A stretch of DNA of 64,000 bases from Druceiella hillmani (taxonomy: Eukaryota > Arthropoda > Insecta > Lepidoptera > Hepialidae), in contig JAYKKI010000006.1 in NCBI GenBank assembly GCA_039881145.1, positions 12,342,001-12,406,000 of the forward strand. Direction: 5' to 3'. Shown here one piece after another: positions 1 to 10,228 of the stretch. Every line of letters starts with the position of its first letter. Positions within the stretch are counted from its first letter, which is position 1. A program made the translations under genes and the position numbers. The notes below the pieces were generated by a model. That model was not told where the DNA came from and did not search any database. It worked only from the letters and a program-made list of their open reading frames with translations.

Positions 1-94
1 CTCCCCAAGCCAAGCGTGCGTAAAGAAGTTTTATTTCAATAAAAATTTAAAAATTAATTATTTCTCCTTAATGAAGGCTTTATTATTAAAATTT

Positions 95-225
95 TACATC
101 TCTATTGGCATTGGTTCATAATTTATGACTCGGTAAAGAGTCTTATTTTTTGAGGTATGAAACACCAAAATGACAATCATGCGGAACTCTCAATAGGCGA
201 GTCCAGCTTGGACTTGACCCGTCTT
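95..225 (+). repeat. Lepidopteran interspersed repeat, 3'-end fragment
   Basis: The segment contains 'gaggtatgaaacacc' followed by 'gcggaactctcaataggcga' and 'gtccagcttggac'. This is the arrangement found at the end of a repeat common in Lepidoptera, where the better-preserved form reads 'gaggtacggaaccct' and then a palindromic 'gcgagtc...gactcgc' block. It is diverged and has no coding content. The family assignment is from memory of the motif, not a search. Confidence 0.5.
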
Positions 226-530
226 TTACATAAACCTTTTATATAATATTATGACGACGTAAAGTTTAGATTTGTTACAAAATCCACCGGCGCGTATTAG
301 GTGCACAGCATTAACCATGCTTGGATAGGGCTGCGTGCTGAAAATCCTTTGATAAGGAAAAATTATTAGAAGGTAAACGAGGCGCGGTCGCCGAGGGTAA
401 TTGTGGTGGGTAGGGCAGCGCTTTTCTAGGTCGACATTGATTTTGGGACGCCTTCCGTTTAAGCTTTAAGTAAAATTAGAAAATCATGTGAATTTTCTTA
501 CCACTTTTCACTAGCGTCTGTGTCGGCAAT
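226..530. other. No gene seen
   Basis: This stretch is AT-rich with a small GC-richer patch around 370-420. I see no reading frame, RNA gene or repeat structure in it. Confidence 0.5.
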
Positions 531-889
531 ACGGTAGTATTCTAAATTTTGATATTTTTCGTACAATATTGTGAATATAAGTTAATTAAAAATCAGTCTT
601 GAAAAGAATTCAAAAATTGATTGAAAAATAAGCCAGGTGTAGGCTTCTAAATTTGAAGATACGGATAGAGTTGGATATATCCCTGTCTCTTTTCCTCTCG
701 TAGAATATAATGTGCAATATTAAAAATGACCTCACAACACAGTATTGCCGTCCTTCTCTAAAGATTAAATTGAAACTTTTATAACTCGGTAAATTTTTAA
801 GATTATTAAAAAAAATTTTCGCTCTTCATCAACTTGTACCTTGAAATTATGAATAATGAAATAAAAAAAATGAGTCAAATACCGAATTG
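531..889 (+). mobile_element. Family A element, copy 1 (~360 bp non-autonomous)
   Basis: This is one of eight related copies in the window. The shared body includes 'gtaggcttctaaatttgaag', 'cctgtctcttttcctctcgt' and 'cacagtattgccgtcctt'. Complete copies start near 'acggtagttgactcattc' and end near 'tagtcaaatacccaattg', which form an imperfect inverted pair. In this copy the left end has lost the 'ttgactc' block, so it reads 'acggtagtattctaaa'. There is no coding capacity. It is probably a non-autonomous DNA transposon, but the superfamily is not identified. Confidence 0.75.
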
Positions 890-1034
890 CTATGACGTAA
901 CGAAGTTATGGAGGAATAAACACAAATTATGAACTTATTTACCAATGTTATCACACTTTGCATATCCAACTGAATAACTGCCAAATGGTTGATGAGACAA
1001 TGTAGCCACATTGTCTCTCCACAGTGTCTACTTG

Positions 1035-1145
1035 CCTTTTTAGGGCTCCGTAGTGAAGCAAGAAACCTTTAAATAACAGCCTCCCAGTTTTTTTTTTCAG
1101 TTTTACACCGACGTGTATGAAATTTTGCATATAGGTAATTCATAT
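1035..1145 (+). repeat. Lepidopteran repeat fragment ('tagggctccgtagt')
   Basis: The segment begins 'tttagggctccgtagtgaag' and continues to 'gaaattttgcatataggt'. The first part matches the common lepidopteran form 'tagggttccgtagtcaactaggaaccc', and the second the usual downstream 'atgaaatttggca' stretch. It is a short, diverged, non-coding remnant. Confidence 0.45.
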
Positions 1146-1393
1146 GGAGATCTCAAGTAATGCTGTATATTATATGTTTTATTTTACCTACAATTTTATT
1201 TATTTTTATTTTACCTATACTAATACACACGTAAAGAGGGAGCTGAACATTTATGGAGCTTTTTTCACATATCTATGTGAATGGCACGTTATTAAGTCTC
1301 ATTTACGAAATCTTAAGTTTCAGATGACATACTGCAAGCGTCCAGTTTTAATTTTTTACCTGTGAATATTAAATATAACAGTTAAATATATAA

Positions 1394-1967
1394 TATCGAA
1401 ACAAAATACTAAATACAGTCGAAATTGGTTATAACGACATTGAAGGGACCATTGATGTGAATATAAAATATCGAACAAAATACTAAATACAGTCGAAATT
1501 GGTTATAACGACATTGAAGGGACCATTGATGTGAATATAAAATATCGAACAAAATACTAAATACAGTCGAAATTGGTTTTAACGACATTGAAGGGACCAT
1601 TGATGTGAATATAAAAATCGAACAAAATACTAAATACAGTCGAAATTGGTTTTAACGACATTGAAGGGACCATTGATGTGAATATAAAAATCGAACAAAA
1701 TACTAAATACAGTCGAAATTGGTTTTAACGACATTGAAGGGACCATTGATGTGAATATAAAAATCGAACAAAATACTAAATACAGTCGAAATTGGTTTTA
1801 ACGACATTGAAGGGACCATTGATGTGAATATAAAAATCGAACAAAATACTAAATACAGTCGAAATTGGTTTTAACGACATTGAAGGGACCATTGATGTGA
1901 ATATAAAAATCGAACAAAATACTAAATACAGTCGAAATTGCTTTTAACGACATTGAAGGGACATACT
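1394..1967 (+). repeat. Minisatellite, 8 units of 73-74 bp, pogo-end-like
   Basis: Eight successive units carry 'acagtcgaaattggtt' at 1415, 1489, 1563, 1636, 1709, 1782, 1855 and 1928, so the period is 74 bp for two steps and then 73 bp. Units differ by few bases; the first three lie close together and later ones share 'ttttaacg' in place of 'ttataacg'. The core 'tacagtcgaaattggttata' followed by 'acgacattgaagggacc' resembles the terminal inverted repeat of pogo/Tigger DNA transposons, including the TA before CAGT. The array therefore looks like an amplified transposon end; that origin is inference. Confidence 0.9.
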
Positions 1968-2400
1968 GAGAGGAGTTAAACCGATTCTCATAAAAGACCA
2001 ACGTTTCTTATATTATGTACATTAAACTTCATTTCAACAATAGTAGGAAAAAATGCATACTAGTTGCAGTAAAAACGTAAAAAAGGTTTCTATTAAAAAA
2101 AAACATTTATTTAAAAATAGGCTCTATGATTTTTTTGTTTCAGACGCTTAACCTTTCAACAAGGCTTATTAAATTTTTGTGTGTTTAATTACGCTTACTG
2201 GCCATCTTTTTCAATAAATCAAACAAAGATTTTCTCGCTCCTTCTAAATAGCCAAATTTGTTGAATGTGAAAATTCATATGCTAATTCTTTATTTTATAT
2301 ACCATTCTCCAAGTTTGATATTTTAAGTAATTGATCTTCTATATTAAAAGTTTTTCTTTTGTGACATTGTACATTTTATAAAACTTGAGAGGTGTCAAGG
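1968..2400. other. No gene seen
   Basis: AT-rich sequence with scattered A and T runs. No reading frame, hairpin or repeat unit was recognised. Confidence 0.5.
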
Positions 2401-2401
2401 G

Positions 2402-2771
2402 ACACCCGGATTGAACGAAGTTCCTTTCGATTAATTAGTGAAGGAATTGTAATAAAATTTTATTTCTTTTAAGTTATAATAATAATTATTGTTATTATTT
2501 TTTATTATGTACAAAAAACCTGTATACACTCAATAAAAATAATCGTCGCGATACCACACTGTTCAATGCGAAATAGAAAGACGAAACGAAAATAACTGGC
2601 TTGCTTTCTATGAGAGAGAAAGAGACAGACAGAGAAACACGCGCACGCCGCACGGATTGCAGCGCGCCCGCTAGCAACTATAGCAAAAAGTGTCGTTACA
2701 ACTTTTGGTCTTAATTTTTTCCGTCTAGCCCCCATTCGCAACGCGCGATAAGGAACTTCATTCCAATAAGC
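2402..2771 (+). mobile_element. Small TIR element (~360 bp)
   Basis: The left side has 'attgaacgaagttcctt' (2413-2429) and the right side has 'aaggaacttcattccaat' (2753-2770), which is its inverted repeat with two or three mismatches. Between them lies low-complexity TA-rich sequence and a GC-rich part with a GA/GACA run at about 2610-2640. The pairing suggests a non-autonomous DNA transposon. The short overlapping reading frames inside it do not resemble any protein I know. Confidence 0.5.
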
Positions 2772-2939
2772 TATAAGATAGATCAGTACGTCTTAGTAGT
2801 TAGACGAATTGACTGACACTTTTCTTTCGATTGTGTTGCGCGAATTATGTTTGTGTTATTTTTGAGTTAAAAAAATAGAAATAAAAATGTTTAACATGTA
2901 TATATAATATAATTAATGAGAAGCTTAATACAAAGTTTT

Positions 2940-3240
2940 TTATAATGGTTTTTTAGCTTGTTAAGGACGGCTTTTATATCTTGCAATGTACCGAGTCGGA
3001 ATGCAGAACACTTCAGTTTTATGAAAGCAACGCTTTGTAACCAGGAAGTGCTACGTAGATGGCCAGCAAATCTTCTCTGGATATTTGAATATTTAAGCGT
3101 GCAATGGGACTTCATTGAACATAATGAAAGGAGTCCTCTGTATCCGTTGTAACCAGGATGTGCTGAGTGGGCGAGCGAGCAGTAAATCTTTCTTGATACG
3201 TATGCATATAGATCCTTCAAGATGTAATGTGATATATTCA
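2940..3240 (-). other. Possible LTR-like regulatory segment of the Gypsy remnant
   Basis: On the minus strand a 'gatataaaagcc' TATA-like box lies at about 2970-2981. The segment also carries a diverged internal duplication ('ttgtaaccaggaagtgct' near 3037 and 'ttgtaaccaggatgtgct' near 3149). It lies downstream, in the minus-strand sense, of the integrase remnant at 4.2-4.7 kb, where a 3' LTR would be expected. No second LTR was found for comparison, so this stays a suggestion. Confidence 0.25.
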
Positions 3241-3938
3241 TAACACCTCCCTCATGAAATGCTGGCCTTTTATTTATGCTGAACTGAAAAGGCTAGCAAG
3301 TACATTTCTTCATTTCGACTTGGGTATTTTTCTAAGACTTTTCTGAGTGGTTTGATACTGTAGGATTGGAATTAGGAGTATTTACGGAGAATTCTGTGAC
3401 AGATACTGTAGTGTGGGTTATGTAATATGATCCCATTTCGATTAATAAATAACTGTTTGTTTAATCGCTAATTATATGTTTGTTTACTTAATATAAAATT
3501 TGTGTTTGTATTATGTTAATAATATCGTATATTGATATGATGCTGTGATGGGCAATGTGTGTAAGAGAGAGAGAGAATTTTTTTATGTATGTTAATGAGA
3601 GCGGAATAATTTGTACATTTTTTTTCTTAATCGTGTTGGCTATTTATGTTTAAATATATTAAAATTAAAGAGTATTAGAAGTGATCGCTCTCGGTAATGG
3701 TTGAAATTTGATTTCCAATTGCTAATATATTTTCTTTTTGCTCATATAGGTTAAAGTAATACAAAAATATGTGGTCTGTTAAGGTTTCTAACCTGAGGGG
3801 GAGTTTTTTCTTTATGGGTCTGCGTGCAATTCTTTTATGAAATTGTTGGTTTGTTTCGCCTATCAATTTTATACCTAAATCTAATTACTTTTTGACTTAT
3901 AGGGCTTGGTGTGTCTTGGGTGTCTTACAGCCAATAGA
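3241..3938. other. Mostly unexplained; possible tail of the Gypsy remnant
   Basis: A minus-strand frame of about 63 codons lies at 3675-3866, basic near its N terminus. It sits just downstream of the integrase remnant, so it may be a leftover of the same element, but I do not recognise it. There is a short GA run at about 3565-3575. Nothing else is supported. Confidence 0.3.
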
Positions 3939-4131
3939 TTTTTGAAGTAAAGATTTTTGAAATTAGTAGATGATTTTGAAATTAGAAGATTTTTGAAATT
4001 AGTAGATGATTTTGAAATTAGAAGATTTTTGAAATTAGTAGATGATTTTGAAATTAGAAAATTTTTGAAATTAGTAGATTTTTGAAGTAGATGATTTTGA
4101 AATTAGAAGATTTTTGAAGTAGATTTTTGTA
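3939..4131 (+). repeat. Short tandem array, ~35-bp unit
   Basis: Units alternate 'gatttttgaaattagtagat' and 'gattttgaaattagaa', giving a composite period near 35 bp repeated about five times. The last units are shortened ('tttttgaagtagat'). It is low-complexity, non-coding, and inserted in or next to the 3' part of the Gypsy remnant. Confidence 0.85.
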
Positions 4132-4194
4132 AGTTCTTCGCCATATTTATTATGTCGCGTCAAAGTTGTACTCTGTTTTTTCTGTAAACCTGAA

Positions 4195-4700
4195 TTTAAT
4201 ATATTATAAAGGTTTTATATGAATTGTTTGTGTTTCGATGTAGTTTTGTAAACAAGTGTTTTTAATTTCGATATTAAGAGGATATCTATTGTCTAAGCGT
4301 CCGTTTATTATTTCTATTGGTTTTTTATTTGTTATGGAATATAATTGTTATAGCCTAATATGGCATAAAGCATGAGTTCATTTGTATGAATTTTTTGTGT
4401 TTCGATGTAGTTTTGTAAACAAGTGTTATCAATTTCTATATCAAGAGGATCTCTATTGTCTAAGCGTCCGTTTATTATTTCTATTGGTTTTTTATTTGTT
4501 ATGGAATATAATTGTTATAGCCTAATATGGCATAAAGCATGAGTTCATTCACGGGTGTACTAGGTTTCTCTTGACCTGAAATTCGTATGTGTTTTAGGAT
4601 AGTCGAATGAAATCCTTCGATCGAGCTATTCGACTGTGGATTATTAACATTAATGTAGTGAATATTAATTCTGTGTATCTGGACAATCGTCTTTTAATTT
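4195..4700 (-). pseudogene. Gypsy-type retrotransposon integrase fragment (broken)
   Basis: The minus-strand translation contains 'NVNNPQSNSSIEGFHSTILK', which fits the end of a Gypsy-family integrase core. In the active enzyme the glutamate here is the third catalytic residue of the D,D-E triad, and it inserts retroelement cDNA into chromosomes. Its codon lies at 4616-4618; the usual E-R-F-H is E-G-F-H here. A further in-register stretch, 'TNKKPIEIINGRLDNRDPLD', is characteristic of the region after the core in errantivirus-like elements. The N-terminal zinc-binding part and the first two catalytic aspartates are missing, stops and a frameshift interrupt the frame, and the 3' part is duplicated in tandem. 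It is a dead remnant. Confidence 0.8.
4218..4551 (+). repeat. Tandem duplication of 167 bp inside integrase remnant
   Basis: Two copies, 4218-4384 and 4385-4551, share 'gtgtttcgatgtagttttgt', 'gtctaagcgtccgtttatta' and 'cctaatatggcataaagcat' at a constant offset of 167 bp. They differ at only a few positions. The duplicated sequence is the minus-strand C-terminal part of the integrase region, so the duplication arose after insertion or marks a dead copy. Confidence 0.9.
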
Positions 4701-4710
4701 TGGTTTATTA

Positions 4711-4918
4711 TTTAACTACGTGATGTAGTATTATTTCTACTTTTTTTAAGTTCTTTAACACGACCTAGGTTTCATTGTATTATAAAATAAAGATGTTGTT
4801 GTTGTTGTTGTATATTATAAATTAAAGATGTTGTAATACAACGAAACCTTGGTCGTGATAAAGAATTTAATTAAAGTAGAAATAATACTACATCACGTAG
4901 TTTAATTTAATTGTGAAT
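4711..4918 (+). mobile_element. Family B fold-back element, copy 1
   Basis: Long inverted arms run from 'aactacgtgatgtagtatta' near 4715 to its complement ending 'tactacatcacgtag' near 4901, with 'ggtttc.ttgtatta' and 'taatacaacgaaacc' further in. The centre is a short (GTT)n run (4795-4813). This copy lacks the 'gaatatatttggc' leader found in the other three. It lies exactly between the protease and integrase remnants, where the reverse transcriptase region should be. Confidence 0.8.
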
Positions 4919-4979
4919 GGTAAGCTTTAAAATTCTTACTGGAAAAATTTTTCGTAAGGTTAAAGGTTTTTAAAGGTTC

Positions 4980-5510
4980 TGTCAAACTATTATGTCGTTA
5001 TGCGTTGGGTTATCGTTGGGTATCTCTACGTAAGCATAGCCTTGATACGAATTTGATATAGTAAACATAAAACCTTGATTCATGTACGTTTCGGGAATGT
5101 GAATTTCGCTTTTAAATGTATTAAGAGGTATATTAATTTGTTGTATACTGTGATCGTATAAGTGCTTCAAATCAAATTGTGGTTCTATAATTTAATACAA
5201 GTATACGGTTAATCGCTCATGAAGTTTTCAGTAGTTTTTTGTGCAAATCGACTTTAGCTTGTAATTTTTCTAACATTTCTAATCCCGTAAGGCTGTCGAA
5301 TATATTATGAAATATGTATATATAAAATTTAATTCGTCAAAAATAGGTTTTTCTATGAAATATTTGTTTTGAGTTGTGCAATGAATGTTTGTGACTGTAA
5401 ATGGTTCATAATCCAGTCTATATTGACTAAAATGTTTTTTACCGTCTCAGGCGAGATGAATGATTGATTAGCACCCGTGTCGGTTAGTAATTTTAGGGGT
5501 GGATTGTATA
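4980..5510 (-). pseudogene. Gypsy-type retrotransposon protease fragment (broken)
   Basis: On the minus strand the peptide 'KLLTDTGANQSFISPE' includes the D-T-G-A active-site motif of retroviral-type aspartic proteases; the motif codons are at 5470-5481. This enzyme normally cleaves the Gag-Pol polyprotein. The downstream part reads 'LTGLEMLEKLQAKVDLHKKL', like the glycine-leucine segment at the end of Gypsy proteases. An open frame of about 62 codons (4982-5170) continues in the same direction. Stops and frame changes interrupt the frame, and no reverse transcriptase motif follows. It is a remnant. Confidence 0.8.
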
Positions 5511-6060
5511 TCTATGTATAGGGTAATTGTCTCTTCATATAAGAATTTATTTCTATTATTTTATGTTGTCTCTGTTCGGGTGTAATGGAAAATTTTTAAT
5601 ATCAATTTTATTTTCTTCGTTAAAATATTCGTTTGAGGGTTGTTCATTTAAATGTCGATAATGAAAAGGGTTCTTTGAATGATATAAATAATTCGGGTCA
5701 GTTTCTTGTGTTTCGTTGATATGTAATTCTTTAGACGTCTAGTAGGGGGATGGTCCTACATTTTGAAAGTGATTATATGAAGGTGTCTTATTATTTCCAG
5801 ATGGTATTGTTTTTGCAGAGGCTTCCGGTTTGGAAATGTTTGGTTGGTTTTGATGTGTTGTGAATATATTTTTATTGAATGATTTATATTGTGTGTGTCT
5901 ATTTTGTCTAAAATTAGGTTGTAGTTTTAAAATTGTCTGTTATGTTGGTACTGTCCTGTTTGATTAAATTTCTGGGTATTAAATGAATTATTATCTTAGG
6001 TTGTTGTTGTCTGAAGAAGGGATTTTTATTAGATTTCATCAACAATTTCAGGAAATATAG
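5511..6060 (-). pseudogene. Probable Gypsy-type gag C-terminal fragment (broken)
   Basis: Upstream of the protease on the minus strand, broken frames give asparagine- and glutamine-rich peptides such as 'NFNQTGQYQHNRQ' and 'NQPNISKPEA'. This is the type of tail seen in Gag of insect Gypsy elements; Gag forms the particle that packages the RNA. No zinc knuckle is visible. The call depends mainly on its position before the protease and on composition. Confidence 0.5.
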
Positions 6061-6620
6061 GCCTACGGATTACTTTTCGGGTGGGTGGTTCTTTCCTTAA
6101 TTTCTATCGATTTTCACCTGAGTATGGTTAATAGGGGATCTTCTATTATTACAAGGAATATTGTGCCTAGTTTATTGAGCCTGTTTATTGAAAAGACTTG
6201 TTTCTCGTATGCGATAATATTTTAGTACCTCTGTATTCTTTTTCCATAACTACATATATACTAACCGTACTAAACAAAGTTTTGTCTATTTTCCCTCGGC
6301 GTTCAACTACTCAAAATATCTAATGGATGTTACATTAAAGCGTTTAACATTAAAGATTCGTTTACGAGGAGTGAAAATAAATTTGCTGAAATGCGTTGTC
6401 ATTATCCGCAATAAACGTCAAATTGTTAGTTTATTTATCATCGTCGAAATGTATAGGTGCTCAGCTGTCATGTTTTGTCTGAGGTGCCAGGACATAAAGT
6501 TTACATAACGATCGTTGAAAAATTGGACACGACTGATGTAAAGGCGTTGAAATGGAACGGAGTATGGAGTCTAGTCTGAACCGACTGTATGTCTAAACAA
6601 CTGTAAGGACCGATTTTATA

Positions 6621-6621
<1 letters not shown>
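6061..6621. other. No clear gene; possibly more gag-side remnant
   Basis: Minus-strand frames at 6060-6260 are broken by many stops and show no motif I can name. A 61-codon plus-strand frame (6323-6508) looks like chance. No repeat structure is visible. Confidence 0.35.

Positions 6622-6697
<76 letters not shown>
6622..6697. repeat. (TA)n microsatellite
   Basis: An almost pure TA dinucleotide run with one 'tg' interruption near 6632. Reading frames through it give only alternating Ile-Tyr and are not genes. Confidence 0.97.
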
Positions 6698-6699
<2 letters not shown>

Positions 6700-8420
6700 C
6701 TTAAATATTTACACTTATTATATTTTTCAATTGATTGATAATGTTTTAAAGTATTATTATATTCTGTTATTTGCACGACTTCAGGCGTGTTACGTGTAAG
6801 AAAGAAATAAAGATCGACAACACGTGTGTCAGAGCAGTTTAGCTAGAAAATCAAACATTTGACATTGTCGATATGTACAAAAATTCCGTTGAATATTTAG
6901 TTATCGTTGCGATAGTTTTGCGTTTGTGTGTCATCATCCAAAGGGCGATTGTAATTTTAACGTAAATATAAAATCTTAACCTCTACTTGAAATAAAATGT
7001 CAACTTGGTAAATTTAAACTTGCGAACAACCGTTATTTAGAATTTCACACAAGTTTATGTTGTGAGTTTTTAGTGGCCGCATGCTGATGACTCATTTTTA
7101 TTATTCGCAGACGCAAATGTTGACTTGAATTTTTTCTTTCATCTTAGTATTTCCATCGTACTGTATTTACTTGTGTTTAGTTCCCCTCGACCATTATCGC
7201 TGCCAGTTCTCGTTAAGTTTTGGCAAGTGTTTTTTTTATTTACTTTAAGTGTACTATTATTTATGTTAATTGAATAAATACTATTTTATTTCAGGGATAC
7301 TTTTGTTTTTATTAGAAGCATAGATAAGGTTTATTAATATTATTAAATGTTTTCTATTAGCTTCAGATTACTTATTTTGGAAGAAGTCTCGTTTAGAAAC
7401 AATGCGAATGTTGTGTTTTTTTATTTTAAATGAAAGAATATAAGTAAAAAATGAAGTGTGAACAAAAAATAGGGCTTGGTCGTGATTATTTTATTAAATA
7501 AAACGATTGAAGAAAGTTTCCGTACAAAAGTGTACTTTGTCAATAAAGTAAATTATAAAATTGTCAACTTAATTGCCATTCTTAGCAATCTAAACACTGA
7601 ATTACAAAAAAAAGAGGAATCGATAAAAAAAAACAAACTCAAAAAAAATTAAATGCGAAAGTATGATCGCAGAAAGTGAAGTTATAAAAGTTATGTTTGA
7701 CAACTAAGTAATGTGCACTATTTGGGAGATCAATTTTTCAATAATTTTTTTATAATAAGCCGTAATTTTTTAAATATGTCGTTTTTTATATATATTCTTT
7801 CTTATCATTTAAACCAAAAAAAACTGGGAAATTCGCGTTGCTGTTAAACCAGACTTATACCCTTATTTTAGCTAGAGCGGTTTATTTAATTCAAAGTTGC
7901 AAAAAAAAATTAAATATGACGTTTTAGAAAATAAACATTGATTTCTTTTTCCTGCAATAGTCATTATTATCTGGCAACCCTCATTAATATATTCGTTTCT
8001 TTTTGCGAGTTAGAATATTCGTGAAGTACAAATTCATTGCGACATCTGTATTCATTGAACAATGTGGCGTCGTTTTTTTGCCATACGCTGTAAAGATCTA
8101 ACGCTACGCAGGTTTCCAATTATTGACGACAGATAATGTTGGTGAGGATGATCAATTAAATTATTGGAAAGCAAATCAAATCGTATTATGTGACTATTGA
8201 ACGGTTAAATTGCAGCGCAGTGGGATTCTGTTTTTTTTTTGTTAAAATTAGGTAATTTCAATTGTAATGGTTTATTTAAGTTATTTTCTTGTTGTAGCTC
8301 TGTAAACTTTTCCCTCCGGCGTGCATCATCCTGTCAGGTCACACAAAATAGAAAATGAGAAAAGCCACGTGTAAACAATATGCATGAAGTAGCTAGTACC
8401 TAGAAAGCTGTCCGATTTAT
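6698..8420. other. No gene seen
   Basis: About 1.7 kb of AT-rich DNA with A and T runs (for example 7600-7660). The string 'atagggcttggt' at about 7470 recurs near 3900 and 27488, which hints at a dispersed repeat, but its extent is not clear. Confidence 0.45.
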
Positions 8421-8423
8421 CAA

Positions 8424-8650
8424 ACGCAGTTATCAAAAACAGTGTGGCATTCTCGGCAGTACTTTGAAATGTAATATTTCGCAAACTGAGTCTAAGAGTA
8501 AATGGAACTTTAATAATGGATAAATCTTTGGTCTGGGAAAGCATGTCCATATTTCCGCAGTTATCAAAAATAGTTGAAAAATTGAAAAATTGGTGGCATT
8601 CTCGACGACATTTTGAAATGTATGTCTTGCAAACGGAGTCTAAGGGTAAT
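8424..8650 (+). repeat. Diverged tandem duplication, ~140 bp
   Basis: 'gcagttatcaaaaacagtgt' near 8427 and 'gcagttatcaaaaatagttg' near 8558 start two related copies. Each runs on through 'ggcattctcg', 'ttttgaaatgta' and 'gcaaac.gagtctaag'. The second copy has an extra 'gaaaaattgaaaaattg'. No coding content is supported. Confidence 0.7.
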
Positions 8651-9286
8651 TATATTTCAGAGTTTAGTTCACGTTTCAACTAGACGGAAATACGTGACCG
8701 ACGCAATTTACGTATTCTATGTCTTCTTTTCAATATATCGAGGAATCCTTGTAGTCCATCTTATTTTAATTCTAGATGTAAAAAGATGATTGAAAGAGGT
8801 TCTGAATCCTTGTAGTCCGTCTTTTTCTCAATTATAGATTCGACAGGATTCATGATCTTGGATTCCGTTCTGAATCCCTCTCCTCTCTTTATTCCTAAAT
8901 ATAACACTATCCTCTACGAGTATTCCTTCACTGCCGAATTCTGCAATAAACTTGATCCTAACATTTGAAGTCTAAATTAATTGTTGTATAGTTATACGTT
9001 TAGTTGTCTAATTGCAATATATTGTTAATTTTATGTCTCATTGACGGCCAATTGCAGTCCCTTATAATTCTAAGTTTTCAAGTGCTGGTATTTTGATCGT
9101 TTACCTCTATCATCGTTTCCTTATAGATCGTTTACCTCTAATGCGTTATTTCAAATCAAGTTGACGGCTTTATAGAGTGAGAGTCTGAAGATATATCTAA
9201 AATGATGGTGAGGGAGACCTCTCAATACCATAGATGGATCAGACTCGGGTTTCATAAAAACTGGAAAGTATAATAGTAGACAATAC
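8651..9286. other. No gene seen; short repeated string
   Basis: The string 'aatccttgtagtcc' occurs twice (near 8745 and 8806). Otherwise the sequence is featureless to me. Confidence 0.4.
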
Positions 9287-9650
9287 GATGGTTGACTCAT
9301 TCTAAATTTTGATGTTTTTAGTGGAACATTGTGAAATATAAGTTAATTAAAAACCAGTCTTGAAAACAATTCAAAAATTGATCGAAAAATAACCCAGTTG
9401 TAGGCTTCTAAATTTGACGATACGGATAGAGTTGTGTATATCCCTGTCTCTTTTCCTCTCGTAGGATATAATGTGCAATATTAAAAATTACCTCACAACA
9501 CAGTATTGCCGTCCTTCTCTAAAGTTTAATTTAAACTTTTATAACTCGGTAAATTTTTAAGATTATTAAAACATTTTTTCGCTCTTCATCAGCTTATACC
9601 TTGAAATTGTGATCAATGAAATAACAAAAATTTAGTCAAATACCCAATTG
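9287..9650 (+). mobile_element. Family A element, copy 2 (full length)
   Basis: A nearly complete copy, from 'gatggttgactcattctaaa' to 'tagtcaaatacccaattg'. Its left end carries an intact TGACTCA (9293-9299), the AP-1 consensus. The inverted pairing between 'gttgactcatt' and the complement of the right end supports a DNA-transposon type element. Non-coding. Confidence 0.85.
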
Positions 9651-10228
9651 TATATGAGGCCGTAGCCATGCGACGTGGGTTTTGGCATTATCCTTGCTTA
9701 TCACAATGAAATTTGCGTGTTACGTCCTTCATCATTGTACTTACATTAGCTAGATAGGTACGTAACGGAGAATCAGTTAAACGTATTTTTTACGTAATTT
9801 TTTTAGTAATTAGACCGTGACGAGATATTCAACTGGTGTATTCAATATACAAGGCAAAAACGCACTACAGATAAGAACGGTATAAAAATCTTGGACCTCC
9901 AAGTGGGATGTTGACATCGTAACCACTTGTTCGTTCAATAGATTGTATTGAACTTTCGGAAATAGCCTTCATTATGAGGCGCGCTTATGTTCCGGTATTC
10001 GTCATGTTTATTGTTGACAATCGATGATGCGTTGCGCCATCTTGTTGCCTTTGTTGTGCTTTCTAAAGTTCTTACTAAAATTGATATTATGCAGGTATGA
10101 GTTTAAAATGTTTTCATTGTATTCGTGAGAGGCAATCTCGGTGTCTACTCAATCGATTTAAAAAATGTCTTTTCCATTGATAGTCGTATTCCATTAATAA
10201 TTACGTACACTTATTTTTTAATTTTTGT
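9651..10228. other. No gene seen
   Basis: AT-rich sequence between two mobile elements. No reading frame or structure is supported. Confidence 0.4.

Noticed and set aside
3675..3866. Envelope-like or integrase C-terminal gene after the Gypsy pol
   Set aside because: Position is suggestive, but the 63-codon peptide has no signal peptide, membrane segment or motif that would support either.
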